From Aselliscus stoliczkanus (Eukaryota > Chordata > Mammalia > Chiroptera > Hipposideridae): a stretch of DNA of 64,000 nt. Location of the stretch: contig CM066733.1 of the NCBI GenBank assembly GCA_033961575.1, forward strand, positions 105,553,921-105,617,920, in the 5' to 3' direction. Shown here one piece after another: positions 35,031 through 46,400 of this stretch. The notes under the pieces were generated by a model. That model was not told the DNA's origin and ran no database searches. It saw only the letters and a list, made by a program, of their open reading frames with translations. A program made the position numbers and the translations under genes. How positions within the stretch are numbered: position 1 is the first letter of the stretch; each line of letters opens with the position of its first letter.

Positions 35031-35390
35031 CTCCCATGTTAGTTATCTATTGCTGAGTAATAAATTTATTCAGCAAATTACCCCCAAATGTAGTGATTTA
35101 CAACAGCTAACATTTATCATTTCACATAATTTCTAAGGGTCAGGAATTAAGAATGGCTTGTCCAGTGATTTTGGATCATGGTTTTTCATGAGGTGGCAGT
35201 GAAGTTATTGGCTAGGGCTGATATGATCTGAAGGCTTGATTGGGCTAGAGGCTGCATTTCCAAGATTATTCGCATGACTATTGAGTAGGAGGCCTCAATA
35301 TCTCATCATATGGATCTGTTCATAGTGCTGCTCTTGATATGGCAACTGGCATCCTTAGAGCAAAAGTAAGCTGAGATGAAAGGGTGGGGG

Positions 35391-35408
35391 AGAGAGAGAG
35401 AGAGAAAG

Positions 35409-35459
<51 letters not shown>
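35391..35459. repeat. (GA)n polypurine tract
   Basis: Almost pure AG dinucleotides over 69 bp, interrupted only near 35406-35412. It lies inside an LTR. Confidence 0.95.
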
Positions 35460-35461
<2 letters not shown>

Positions 35462-35526
35462 AACCAAGAAGGAAGCCAATGTATTTTATTATTTAATCTC
35501 ATAAGTGAACGACCATCACTTCTGCT

Positions 35527-35594
35527 GTATTTTATTGGTTACACAGACCAATCTTGGTATGTATTTTATTGGTTACACAGACCAATCTTGGTAT
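35527..35594. repeat. Exact 34-bp tandem duplication
   Basis: The block 35527-35560 (starts gtattttattgg, ends atcttggtat) is repeated without change at 35561-35594. It is part of the LTR sequence, so it is a secondary duplication. Confidence 0.95.
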
Positions 35595-35934
35595 AATGCG
35601 ATATGAATACCAGGGTATGAATGCCAAGGAGTCATAGGCTATGACACCTGAACTGCCATTCTAATGTCTATTCAAAAACTAAAATTTCTTAAGAATCCTT
35701 GAGCAGAAGATAGTCTTTGAAGGGAGACAGCTTCCTCCCAAGAGCTTTGAATGAAGAAAATGGCTGCATGATATGGAAGGCTTCCACTCCAGATCTATGG
35801 AACAAATTCTAGAGGACTTGCGTCATAGGTTTCATTCTTTAATCTGCTTGCTTTTGTTATTTATTTTTTCTAGCCGTTTAATTACCTCTTTTCTGGTTAA
35901 AATTCTGAATTTCTAACAAACACACATTATTTTT

Positions 35935-37945
35935 TTTGACTTTTTAAAAAACGATTTTTATTAAAAATATAGGTAACATACAGTATTATATCAGTTTCAG
36001 GTGTACATCATAGTCATTCAACATTTGTATACCTAAAATGATCGCCACAAGTCTAGCAACCATCTGACATTACAATTCTATCACAATATCCTCATGCTCT
36101 ACATTACATCCCCATGACTTATTTGTTTTATATCTGGAAATTTGAACCTCTTATTCTCCTTCAACTTTTATCCCTCCTTTTTAATTTTTAAATTACAGTT
36201 AACATTTGATATTATTTTGTATTAATTTCAGATGTACAGCATAATGGTGAGACAGTTGTACAATTTAAGAAGTAGTGATCCCGCTGACTGGTCTAGTACC
36301 CACCTGACATTATATGTACCTATTACCATATTATAAAGATATTTCATATGCTGTACTTTATATCCCCATGACTATTTTATAGCTACCAATTTGTATTTTG
36401 TAATCCCTTCACCTTTTTCACCCTGTCCCCAAACCCCTCCCATCTATCACCCCAACAAGTCTAGTACCACCTGACATAGTTATTACAATATTATTGATTA
36501 TATTCCTTCTGTTATACCTCACATCCCCCTGACTACTTTGTAACAACCAATTTGTGCTTCTTAATCTCTTCCCATTTTTCACCAACTCCCTCAACCTGCC
36601 CCGCATCTGGGAGCCATTAAAATGTTCTTTGTATCTATGAGTTTGTTTGTTTTGTTTGTTTGTTTATTTTGTTCTTTACATTCCATATATAAGTGAAGTC
36701 ACATTGCATCTGCCTTTTCGTTGTCTTACCCCCCACTCAGCAGAATACCCTCCAGGTTCATTCATGCCACCTTATATATCAAGAACCCACTCCCTTTTGT
36801 GTAATATTCCATTGTATAAATGTACCACCTCTTCTTTATCTATTCATCCATCGAAGCACACCCAGGCTGCCTCCACATTTTGAGCCATTGTAAACAATGC
36901 TGCAATAAACATATGGATGCACACATCCCCTGGAAGTATCACTTTGGGTTTCTTCAGATAAATACCCAGAAGTGGGATTACTGGGTCCTCCTTTGTCTCT
37001 TGTTATATAGCCTTTGTTTTAAAGTCCATTTTGTCTGGTATAAATATTGCTCCTCCAGCTTTTATTTATTTATTTATTTTTCCCATTCCCAATTTCATAA
37101 AATATCTTGTTCTGTCCCTTTACTTTCCACCCCTGTGTCTTTCAATCTGAAGTGAGTCTCTTGTAGGCAGCATATGTAAGGGTTTTGTTTTCTTATCCAT
37201 TCAGCCCCCTATGTCTTTTGAGTGGAGCATTTAATCCATTTATATTGAAAGTAACTGTTGATAGGTATGTACCTATTGACATTTTATTATTCATAATTTT
37301 TATTTAATTTTTTTTATCTTAAAAATGTCCCTCTAATATTCTTCATAATATTGGTTTGGTGGTGTTGAACTCCTTTAGCTTTCTCTTGTCTGGGAAGCTC
37401 TTTATCTGTCCTTCAATTCTAAATGATAGCCTTGCTCAGTAGAGTCCCTTGGTTGTAGGTCCTAGGTTTTCATAGGGTTGAGAATTTTGTGCCAATCCCT
37501 TCTGGTCTGCAAAGGTTCTGTTGATATAGCTGACAAACTTATGGGAGCTCCTTTATAAGTTACTAGTTGCCTTTTTTTCTTGCTGCTTTTAGGATTCTCT
37601 CTTTTCTTTATAACCTTTGCCATTCTAATTATAATGTGTCTTAGTGTCGGCTTATTTGGGTTCATCTTGTTTGGGACTGTCTGCACTTCCTGGGTTTGTA
37701 TGTCTATTTCCTTTGCCAGGTTTAGGAAACTTCTCAGTTATTATATTTGTTCATATAGATTCTCAATGCCTTGCTTTCTCTCTTCTCCTTCTGGAACCCC
37801 TGATTGCTAATGTTGTTATGCTTTATGTTGTCCCAGAGGTCTCAAACTATCTTCATTTCTTTTTATTATTTTTTCATTTTGCTGTTCTGATCGGGTGTAT
37901 TCTGCTACCTTGTTTTGCAAATCATTGATTCGAGCCTCTGCTGGT
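35935..37945 (-). mobile_element. L1, internally deleted
   Basis: Read left to right this runs from the 3' end towards the 5' end of an L1. 35935-36620 is 3' UTR. 36640-36988 is the last part of ORF2 and the start of the 3' UTR (ccattgtataaatgtacc, caatgctgcaataaacatat, aaatacccagaagtgggatt). At about 36988 it jumps to the endonuclease part of ORF2 (ttaaagtccattttgtctgg, gagtctcttgtaggcagca). ORF1 follows (about 37330-37945: tctggtctgcaaaggttctg, ataatgtgtcttagtgtcgg, gttgtcccagaggtctc). The reverse-transcriptase part is missing. Stops occur in all frames. Open frames of 60-111 codons here are shadows. Confidence 0.72.
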
Positions 37946-38037
37946 GAATTCAAGGGGTGTTATAGCAGGGAAACTTCAACATTCAGAGATTGAAAGCGGA
38001 TAGATAATGTCAGAAATCCATAGAACTCCTTCTCTGT

Positions 38038-38039
<2 letters not shown>

Positions 38040-38082
<43 letters not shown>

Positions 38083-38083
38083 C
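38040..38083. repeat. (AAAT)n microsatellite
   Basis: About eleven AAAT units in a row. Confidence 0.95.
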
Positions 38084-38543
38084 ATAAACCTAACTGGATT
38101 GCAAAGGTATTGCATGTACCACTTTAGAAAAAGAATATTACATTTACATTTCTACAAATATTTCTGAGAATTTTAATATTACTAAGAAGGTCCAGCAAAC
38201 AAATAATGGAAATTAAGAGATTAGGTAATTTAGTTCATATCCAGTCTGTAGTCTTTTTTGTGGATGTGGTCTGTTTTTCTTGAATTAATTAGACCACCCT
38301 TGGCTTTTGGCATAGATGTGGACTATAAAATCTTACAGTATTTTTAGTATTTGACAGTGTTACAATGTTCAAATACGTAAATTTTATAATCCTAAATGCC
38401 TTTCATAAGGTACTGTTCCATCAAATGATAATACAACAAAAAGAAGAAAACCTGATTATGTGGTTGAAATGACCATTAACAGAACCCTGATGTGTAATGG
38501 TGACTCCACAAACAACTATTTTATCATTTCCCCTTATGATAAC
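38084..38543. other. Unassigned, no gene seen
   Basis: An open stretch at about 38450-38545 leads into the mariner element. It contains an Asn-Arg-Thr site, but there is not enough to call env or any gene. Confidence 0.35.
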
Positions 38544-38545
38544 TA

Positions 38546-38625
38546 TTGGGTTGTCGGGAAAGTCATGATGTATTTTTCTATGTTTTTCAATGCAAAAATG
38601 TGTCATGACTTTCCCGACAACTCAA
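38546..38625. mobile_element. 80-bp palindromic mariner-type MITE (copy 1)
   Basis: It is bounded by TA at 38544-38545 and 38626-38627. The first 24 bases (beginning ttgggttgtcgggaaagtca) are nearly the exact reverse complement of the last 24 (ending tgactttcccgacaactcaa), with one difference in that span. The palindrome extends, less perfectly, to the centre. The size and fold are like other 80-bp mariner MITEs of mammals. Confidence 0.9.
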
Positions 38626-38654
38626 TATATGTGTGTACCCCAGGTCAGGCCAAA

Positions 38655-39200
38655 AAAATGATCAAAAGGCAAGACCGAGAAATAAAATCATGTGTTTCTA
38701 CAAGACTTCAATAAGATTTTAGACCAACTATGTCAACTTAACATAGTTGTTTGCTCCAAGAAATTTTGCTCTGGAGAGATAAAACTATAAACAACAACAA
38801 CAACAAAATCACTGTTTGCTTTAGGAATTTCCTATTGATCAATTTATTGGGAGATAATAATGTGCTTACCTGGGCAAACTGCTCATATGTGGAACAGGGG
38901 CTTACTTTCCAAAAGCCACTTTGCGATCCTTGTTTTGCAATGTCTACTAATCCCACACTATTATATCACAAATTTCATCGAATCTAAATCAGTTCTCTGC
39001 CCTGACAGACCCACCTTTAATCTCTTGAGCTCATACTGGAAAGTCTTTTGAATATCTCACTTCTGATCTTCTTCCTCTGACATTGCTAAGACTCAGTCAA
39101 GGTGTTTTCCGTTTGTGCAGTGAGTCTTATAAACTTGATTTGGCTTCATTAACAGTCTTTGGGAGATATTTTGGGGAGGCCAGCCAAGAAGGTGTACAGA
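38655..39200 (+). mobile_element. LTR-like block (candidate 3' LTR)
   Basis: The right end has 'tcagtcaaggtgttttcc', 'gagtcttataaacttgattt' and 'ttaacagtctttgggagat', which align by eye with the block ending at 32395. Near 38742-38765 'catagttgtttgctccaaga' also resembles the other block. Low similarity, so either an old pair or one family. Confidence 0.4.
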
Positions 39201-41997
39201 CACCTTTTGAAAAAAGTAGGACTTCTGTTTTTTGTAGTTTCAGGTTTTATGTATGTTTTTGTTAAGGGGGTTACTTAAGGAGTTTAGAAAATTATTTTTT
39301 TAGAGCTTGAAAATTATGATTGACTTTTAAAAACTTGCTCAAAAACAAAGTATATTTTGCAAGTCTAATAAACCAAAACTTGTTCTGTGAGGGTTAATTA
39401 GTATTCTTTTCAGTAGCTAAGGAGTTATTTCCATACATTATAAAAAAAATTTGAAAGATGTAATTGAAGTGCAAAAAGAATCAATTGCTGGTGTTTATTC
39501 AATGGCAACAATTTCCAAGTCAAAAATAAGAAAAAACAGACAAGCTGTTGCTGACAATGTGAAGAGAGAGAAGTGTTGAGAGTGAAATAAAAAGAACTTT
39601 AAAACACTAAGTAACATAGGGCATTTAAAATAAAGATAACATTTAGAATACAATTTGATTGAGATAAAGTTTGTTAAAATTAGTCCTGTATCTATCAAAT
39701 TGAATATTGATTTTGTGTATTTATATATTTTGTGCTGCCTGAAAGTGAAATGGTAAAACTTAGAGATTTGGAATCTAGGATAGGGGACAAAAAAGGACAG
39801 CTGGGTGACCTAAATTTCAGTTAAAAATCACTGGCGGCAAGTAATGAAAGGACTGTTTAGATTTCAAGAGGAAAAGTGAGGAATTTAGCATTTTGAAATA
39901 ATATTGTAACTGACTTTAACTCAAAGGAATATGGATTAGTTGCATTATGCTTTTCCTTATTTGAAGTAAGAGTTATATAAAGTTACTCTCTTATTTTTGC
40001 TTTGTGTTTTACCATTCTAAGTGTTTCAACTCTATTGGAAAAGAAAATGATTCAGAGGAACTCTGATTAATTAAAGAAGCTTTATGACTAGCATTCTAGG
40101 TGTTTTAAATACTAAAATATATTAATAAAACTATTTATTGAAAAGGAATGTATATTTGACCATTAACTGGCTTAGCAGTGATTTTCATTTTAGTTCAATT
40201 ATGCTTGTATTTTTTCTAAAAGCTTATTGTGCATCACCACAACATTCCTTTTATAAACGCTGACTCTCAAAATATAGTAAATAGTGGGATAAAAAATTAT
40301 GTTTCAATTTTAATGAAGTGATAGTTATGGAAGTAAAGTAGATTAGGCAGTATTATACACAGTAGAAATGTTTTGCACACACACACACACACACACATGC
40401 ACACCCCCATTTATTTTCTTCATTGTTGATACATATCATCAATAAGTATTACACAACCAGGAAATAAAACTCCTTTTTATACGAGTAGATATCACATTTT
40501 AAGGACTGTGAATAAAATTACAAATCAGTTGTATTACATGCTGACAATATTTCTTCAGTAGAAAGCATCTCTATTTCCCATGATTATGAAGAATGATCCC
40601 TTTCATGTTTTAATACTTAAGAATGCTCAAGATAACCAGAAGCCCAAGCTTTATTAGGGCCATTCTGAGAGAAAGCATCCTTCCCACAACAAAATCAAGA
40701 GTCCTTTCTTGAACTACTGAGATCAGTGGAGACCATTTAATGCTTCAACCTGGGTAATTTGGACCAGTGACTGTAGAAAGAAAGATGGCTTTCCCTTGAT
40801 TGCCTGAGGCCAGTTCATTCCTAGAACTGGGACTGTTATCTTCTAATCCATGTGATGGCAAGAAGGATGTTGGGAGGGTAATCGCAGTATAATACTGCCT
40901 GCCTCCAAGCCATGTTTACATTGCTTCTCTGGACTTAAATATGAACTCTTCACTTCTTTCTGCTTACTGAAATACTCCTCATCTTGTAAGGACTGTCTCC
41001 TTGCTATAAGACACCTCCCTTGTCTATTAGATACCCATTCTCCCCTTTCTCAGTTAGACTTTTACTTTGTGCCATATTATCGCTGGATTATAGCCTGCTA
41101 TTTAAAGTTGACCAGACCTTTTTTTTTTTTTAATGGGTTGGGAGAATAAATAAATAACAAAACATACCCTCATTTATCAGTCCGCACCTGTTTCCTGTGG
41201 GTCCCTTCCGTCTTCCAAGCCAGATTGTATGTTCTCAGTGGCAGGGATTTTGCCCTTTATTTCTCCTTTGCCTCACAGCGTTCAGCTCAGAGCATAAACA
41301 GCAGGTTATTATTGTCTGATTCTTAATGACCCAAAGTACAGTATTGCTTATTATTGTTACATTCTTGACCATTAACACTTTAAAACTTACTTTTAGAGAT
41401 CATATTTGGCTTTTTCTTAAGTTGGTATCGATTTCAGTAAAAAACAAACTCCTGCCCCCCAAAAAATCCCTTAAAATGTCAATTTAATCACACAATATTC
41501 TAGTTTTAGCTTCCACGTCTTATGTTAAGTAAGTATAGCTTATAGAAGAAAGAAAGCTATCTACAGAGATGATTTTATATTGGAAAGAGATTCTCGGCTG
41601 TGCAAGAACTGTTACTCAAGCTCTTATAGTGCTTAATAAATATTTAGTTTAATTATTCTTTAGTTCATGTTTGTTTATTCATTGGAAAATTAAAATAAAT
41701 ACCCTAATTTTCATAATGATTTTATCATATATCAATCTTCTTTGTAATTCTTCTGAGAAAAAATGGTCAGTGAAGCATTCTGGAAAGGAAGGTTAAAGTT
41801 TTTCTGACTCTAATGTGCATATCACACTCATAATTCCTAACGCATACAGCTTTCTCAGGCTCCTAACTGCTGTATTGTTTACTTACTCTTTTTAATGCAA
41901 TTTCTAAGTAAATCATGAGTTACTATACACTTTCTCTAAGATATGATTATTTGAATCATAAAAAAATAATCGATATGCTATAAATTGTATAGTTTCT
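39201..41997. other. Unassigned, with a CA microsatellite
   Basis: No gene or nameable transposon is supported over 2.8 kb. A (CA)n run of about eleven units lies at 40376-40397, and a T run at about 41120-41131. Confidence 0.45.
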
Positions 41998-42175
41998 AAG
42001 AGTGCAGATCTTAGAGCCACAGTCTCTCTTTGATTCCTAACTGAATGATTTTAAATATTAGTTAAATGATATTTGGACAAGTTATTTAACTTCTCTGTTC
42101 CTCAATTTTCTCATCTATAAGATAGTGATTATAATAGTACCTATAGCATAAGATTCTTTTGAGGTGTTGGTTTAA
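41998..42175 (+). repeat. MIR SINE
   Basis: 'gtgcagatcttagagccac', 'ggacaagttatttaacttct', 'cctcaattttctcatctat' and 'aatagtacctatagcataag' follow MIR in order. Confidence 0.75.
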
Positions 42176-42416
42176 ATTCATTTCTGCATATGGGAATATA
42201 TACAAAATGTCATTATAGAATTACAGAATTAGAGATGGTAAAATCTATTCCTCATTGAAAGATGTTTGCTCTTAGATACCACTTAAGTTAGTGTAAGTAA
42301 AATGTCTAACTTATTATTAGGTATACAAGGGCATCTTTTTAGAATTCAAAGGAGCAAATGCTCAGTCAGTTGGTCTGGAAGTGGAATCTGGAAAGCAGGA
42401 GGAATCAAAGCAATCT

Positions 42417-42472
42417 TTCTTTCTCTCTCTCTCTCTCTCCACTCCCCCCTCTCTCCATCTCCCTCCCCCCTC

Positions 42473-42508
<36 letters not shown>
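42417..42508. repeat. (CT)n polypyrimidine tract
   Basis: About 92 bp of pyrimidines with two pure CT blocks around a C-rich centre. The Ser/Leu or Arg/Glu frames through it are artefacts. Confidence 0.95.
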
Positions 42509-42511
<3 letters not shown>

Positions 42512-44943
42512 TGTAACTATAAGCAATCTCTGCTGAGACCTTTCTGTGTGTGTCTGTTTAATGATTCTCTTTATGCAGATACACTTTGTCTGCTCCATTT
42601 ACTCATGTGCCTAATGTAGTTATCTCCACCTTGGTATTGCATCCTGTATCAGGTCAAGTGCCCAACAGACACTGACAAGAATTTTTGAGTCCTTGAACTT
42701 ATTTTTGAGAAAAGTTACAATTGGTCCGGCTCAGGTCAAGTAACTACCCTTATCCAATCAGCTAGGCCAAGGGGAGGAATCAGACATCCTCTGGCCCACT
42801 TAGTAAGGGTTGGGGGGCCTAGGTTTCCTAGTACAGGCATACACTGACAGGGAAATTGATTAGTAAGTATCTGGTAGATCTGTTTCTGAGATGGGCGTGA
42901 CATTTTATCAGAGGCCATGTGAAAACAAAGAATATAAATTAAGCACTCTCTTATTCAGTATAGTTTTAAAGTTTGAATGATATACATTTTCACTGATTAC
43001 ATTTTGTAATGACGAAAGTATTCTCATCATTATAGAAACTTTGAACATAAATTTAAGACTATGCTTATATCATCATGATTATGATGTTAAACTTATCTTG
43101 TGTTTCACTCTGGAGATCTTTACAAACGGATACACTTGGAAAACATTTTATCCAACTTGGGGTGAGTAGAAACATCGAAAAATACCACAACAAATTGTAA
43201 CTATATATATAATAGAGGTTTAGCCAACACTCTGAAAAGGAAATACGCATAAATTCAAGACAATAAGAATATGCTATAATTTATCCCTGCTACTCAGTCA
43301 ATGGACTTTTAGCATTGCTTCTCAGTGGACCGTTCCATGTGTCCCCTCAGCTTTCCTTCTGGCACATGACTTGGAGGATGATAGCACTCCTGCCTGCCCC
43401 TAACATCACACGGGCCAGGGTAAGAGTAAAAATGGAAGCTTTACATCAAATGTCTAAATATTTCAAGTTACAAATCAAGTGAAAAAATGGTTATATGAAA
43501 TGTGGTCCTATCTTCTTCCTCTGACAAATGAACCTTCATAATGATGCAGAAGGCCAAATCTGAAGTTATGAATTTCAGACAGCATGAAGTTCTACACTCA
43601 AACAAGATGACCCATCCCTTTCTTTTCCTACATACTGTTTCATGAGGGCCTTAAACCCACACAGGTGGTCAACCTGACCCACTGTCCAAGCTCTTAGTAT
43701 ATCTCCTACAGTCAGCCACCCCTTGGCCATTTCTTGGTAGTGTGTGCACCTGAGGGACAGTCTATCCTCAGGAAGATGGAGCTGAGGAGAAGTTTGCAGG
43801 GTTCAGGTCTCTTCTTTGTGCCTAAATACAGTCTTCAGTGGTGAAAGGAAGGATGTATATCTATAGGTTGTGATTCCAGGTGTCAGTGAGACTTAATCAT
43901 TGCATGAAGATAAGAAGGATATTTTTATGAAGTGGTAAGTTTATGTCATTAACCAAGAAATGCCAGAAAAGTTAACGGTAAAACAAATGAGGTTTCACTT
44001 TTCATTTAATAAATACAATATGGAAAAAAATATTCAGAATGTTATGTTTTAAAGAAGTCTGAAGCACATGAAACAGAACAAATAAATATATTGATACCAA
44101 TGTTTAAGAAAGAAGTTTATAAGTGAGAAAATCTAAGAAGTTGCCCAGTGTTTTATCTTTAAATAACATGGAAGTCATTCAAATTTTGTATGGGTGAAAA
44201 TCCACTCGAGAATTTTGTAGATGAATGACAAGATTGAAATGATAAATATTACTTATTGATAGTAGTTGTCTTTTTAAAATTAAAGAAAGACATAAAGACA
44301 TGTTATATCTGTTTGTGATTTGGTAATAACAATAACTACAAACACAATAAACATAAGTCTTAATATTTCTATAATGCTTTAAACACTTATAAAATATTTA
44401 TAATCTATGTAACTAATTTATTGAAGCAATGTATTCAATGGGATTTACATTGGAAATGATTCTTTTTCCCCCAATCATTATTATTATTATTTTTCCCAAT
44501 CATTACTTTTATATTAGATTTTCCTTTCCTAACATTTGATGCTATTATTGGCAGATCCCAGAGCTTTCTTGTCCAATTCAGTTCAAATAAAAACTTTAAT
44601 TTTATTTTAAAAAGCTTTTCTCCTTAAAATTTAATTTTAAAAAGCTTTGCTCCCTTTTCTACCTCAGGCCTAACTGTTTTGTAGAGGATCTGCAGTGATG
44701 GTGGAGGGAATGATCTGTCCTTTCACTCTGCTTTATCTTCTTCCTCCTTTTCTCTACTGCTGTTCCTTCAACAAGAGAAGAAGAGCAGATTAGTGGACTA
44801 TCATCAAATTTCTTACTTCCACGGAACTGCAGCCATAAGGTTGCAAGTATTCTCTGTGTGGTTAGCTTTCAGTTGTGGGCATTTTTATGAGTATATCAAT
44901 CATTTGTGTGTGGCCTGAAGGCACATTTGTATTACATCTGCTA
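42509..44943. other. Unassigned, no gene seen
   Basis: No supported gene. Near 44604-44652 a block containing 'ttttaaaaagctttt' is followed by a similar 'ttttaaaaagctttg' about 38 bp later. Nothing else is nameable. Confidence 0.4.
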
Positions 44944-45292
44944 TAAATGAATTTTTGTGTCTCCCCAAAATTTATGTTAAAATCCTAATGTCCCATGTGA
45001 TGATATTGGAGGAGAGGCCTTTGGCAGGTGATTAGGTCATGAGAGTGAGCCCTCATGAATGGGGTTTGTGTCCTAATAAAAGAGACCTGAGAGCTCCCTC
45101 ACTTCTTCCACCAGGTGAGGACTCAGTGAAAAGATGTCCATTTATAACCAGGAAGCAGGTTCACACTAGATACTGAATCTGGTGCCTTATTCTTGGACTT
45201 CCAGCCTCCAGATCTATGAGAAGTAAATTTCTGTTGTTTAGAAGCCACTCGGTCTGTGGTAGTTCTGTTATAGCAGTCTGAATAAACTAAGA
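44944..45292 (+). mobile_element. MLT1-type MaLR LTR
   Basis: 'tgtctccccaaaatttatg', 'tgatgatattggaggagagg', 'cttggacttccagcctcca', 'agtaaatttctgttgttt' and 'gccactcggtctgtggtag' follow the MLT1 consensus on the plus strand, including its AATAAA-like region. Confidence 0.83.
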
Positions 45293-45661
45293 GAGCATCA
45301 TTCCCTAAAGCCAAGGTGAATTCCCTGGCTGACCTCTTATGAAGCATTTCTTTGACCCCGAAGCGCCTGCCTTTGTCTGTACTCCACAACATCTTGATGC
45401 TGGCCACCCTCTGGGGAAGGTGTAACTTAAAGACAGCATAAATCTGGTACCTGTGTGGGGTCCACTTGGCTTACAAGAAGCTGCCCACTGTGGCTTCTCT
45501 CCTTGCCTTGACAATATGGTACTGTAGTCAAGACTTTTATATTCATAGTTCTCCAGGCAGGAAGCAAGTATCAGTCTCTATGTTTATGTATGCACCAGTT
45601 TCTTGGGGGCGGGGGAGGGAGGGGAAGGGAGCTATTGCCAAGTTCTTTCAATATCAGCCTG
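45293..45661. other. Unassigned, no gene seen
   Basis: Lies between two LTRs. Overlapping open frames of 69-94 codons on the minus strand have no recognisable domain. A G-rich patch (gggggcgggggagggagggg) lies at about 45605-45624. Confidence 0.45.
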
Positions 45662-46069
45662 TGATGGTTAATTTTATATGTCAACTTAAGTGGGCCACAG
45701 GTTCCCAGACTAAACATTGAGTGTGTCTGTGGGAGTGTTTTTAGATGAGATTGGCATTTGAATTGGTGAGCTCAGTAAAGTAGATTGCCCTGCCCAATGT
45801 CGGTGGCTATCATTAAGTCTGTTGAGAACCAGACTAGTCCAAAAAGCAGAGGAAGGAGGAATTTGTCCCTTTTTTCCTGCTTCACTGAGTTGGGATGTTT
45901 CACCTCATCTTCTCCTGCCTTCAGACTGGTATGTATACCACTGGATTTCCTGGTTTTTCGGCTTGCATCTGGCAGATCATGGGACTGCTTAGTCTCCATA
46001 ACTGTGTGAGCCCATTCCTCATAATAAATCTTCTTTTTTGTATGTAAATAAAGGTCAATGATAGGTAGG

Positions 46070-46118
<49 letters not shown>

Positions 46119-46164
46119 CCATCCACTGGTCCTGTTTCTCTGTAGAAACCTGACTACTACAACA
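45662..46164 (+). mobile_element. MLT2-type ERVL LTR
   Basis: It starts 'tgatggttaattttatatg' and has 'gtgtgtctgtgggagtg', 'gtaaagtagattgccctgcc' and 'gtgagcccattcctcata', then AATAAATC. It ends 'tgtttctctgtagaaacctg' and 'actactacaaca'. A 5-bp target duplication is plausible (gcctg before, gcctc after). The internal 3' microsatellite has grown into a GATA array. Confidence 0.8.
46064..46118. repeat. (GATA)n microsatellite in LTR
   Basis: About thirteen GATA units preceded by GGTAGGTA. It sits where MLT2 LTRs normally carry a short AT-rich repeat. The Leu-Ser-Ile-Tyr frame on the minus strand is an artefact. Confidence 0.95.
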
Positions 46165-46289
46165 GCCTCATCATTCTTCATTCTGGTTACAGCCCAATAG
46201 TGGGCATGTGAGTGTCTGCAAATCAGCAAATATCCAGCCAGGGAATGAGATGCTAGAAATAGGCAAAATCATTTTCGACAGCTTGTTCC

Positions 46290-46400
46290 TTCTGTTATCT
46301 GATTTGATTTTCACAATGACTTTTGAGATCTAATGGAGGGTATTATTTTCTCTACTTTACAAATGAATAAATGAATGCTCAAAAGTTAAGTGGCCAACTC
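46290..46400 (-). repeat. MIR-like fragment
   Basis: 'tattattttctctactttac', 'aaatgaataaatgaatgc' and 'tcaaaagttaagtggcc' resemble the MIR centre in reverse complement. Confidence 0.55.

Larger units (their letters stand above)
35035..35650 (-). mobile_element. MaLR-like LTR with GA expansion
   Basis: It starts 'tagttatctattgctgagta' and continues with 'ctaagggtcaggaattaag', 'gggctgatatgatctgaagg', 'atatggcaactggcatcc' and 'ttggttacacagacca'. This is an MLT1-related LTR in reverse complement, similar to 16725-17172. It contains a 69-bp GA tract and an exact 34-bp tandem duplication. Confidence 0.68.

Noticed and set aside
38460..38714. 84-codon frame near the mariner MITE as an env fragment
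   Set aside because: Only an isolated glycosylation-type site; half the frame is the MITE itself.
45921..46229. Repetitive Ser-Ile-Tyr-Leu protein
   Set aside because: It is a GATA microsatellite read in frame within an LTR.
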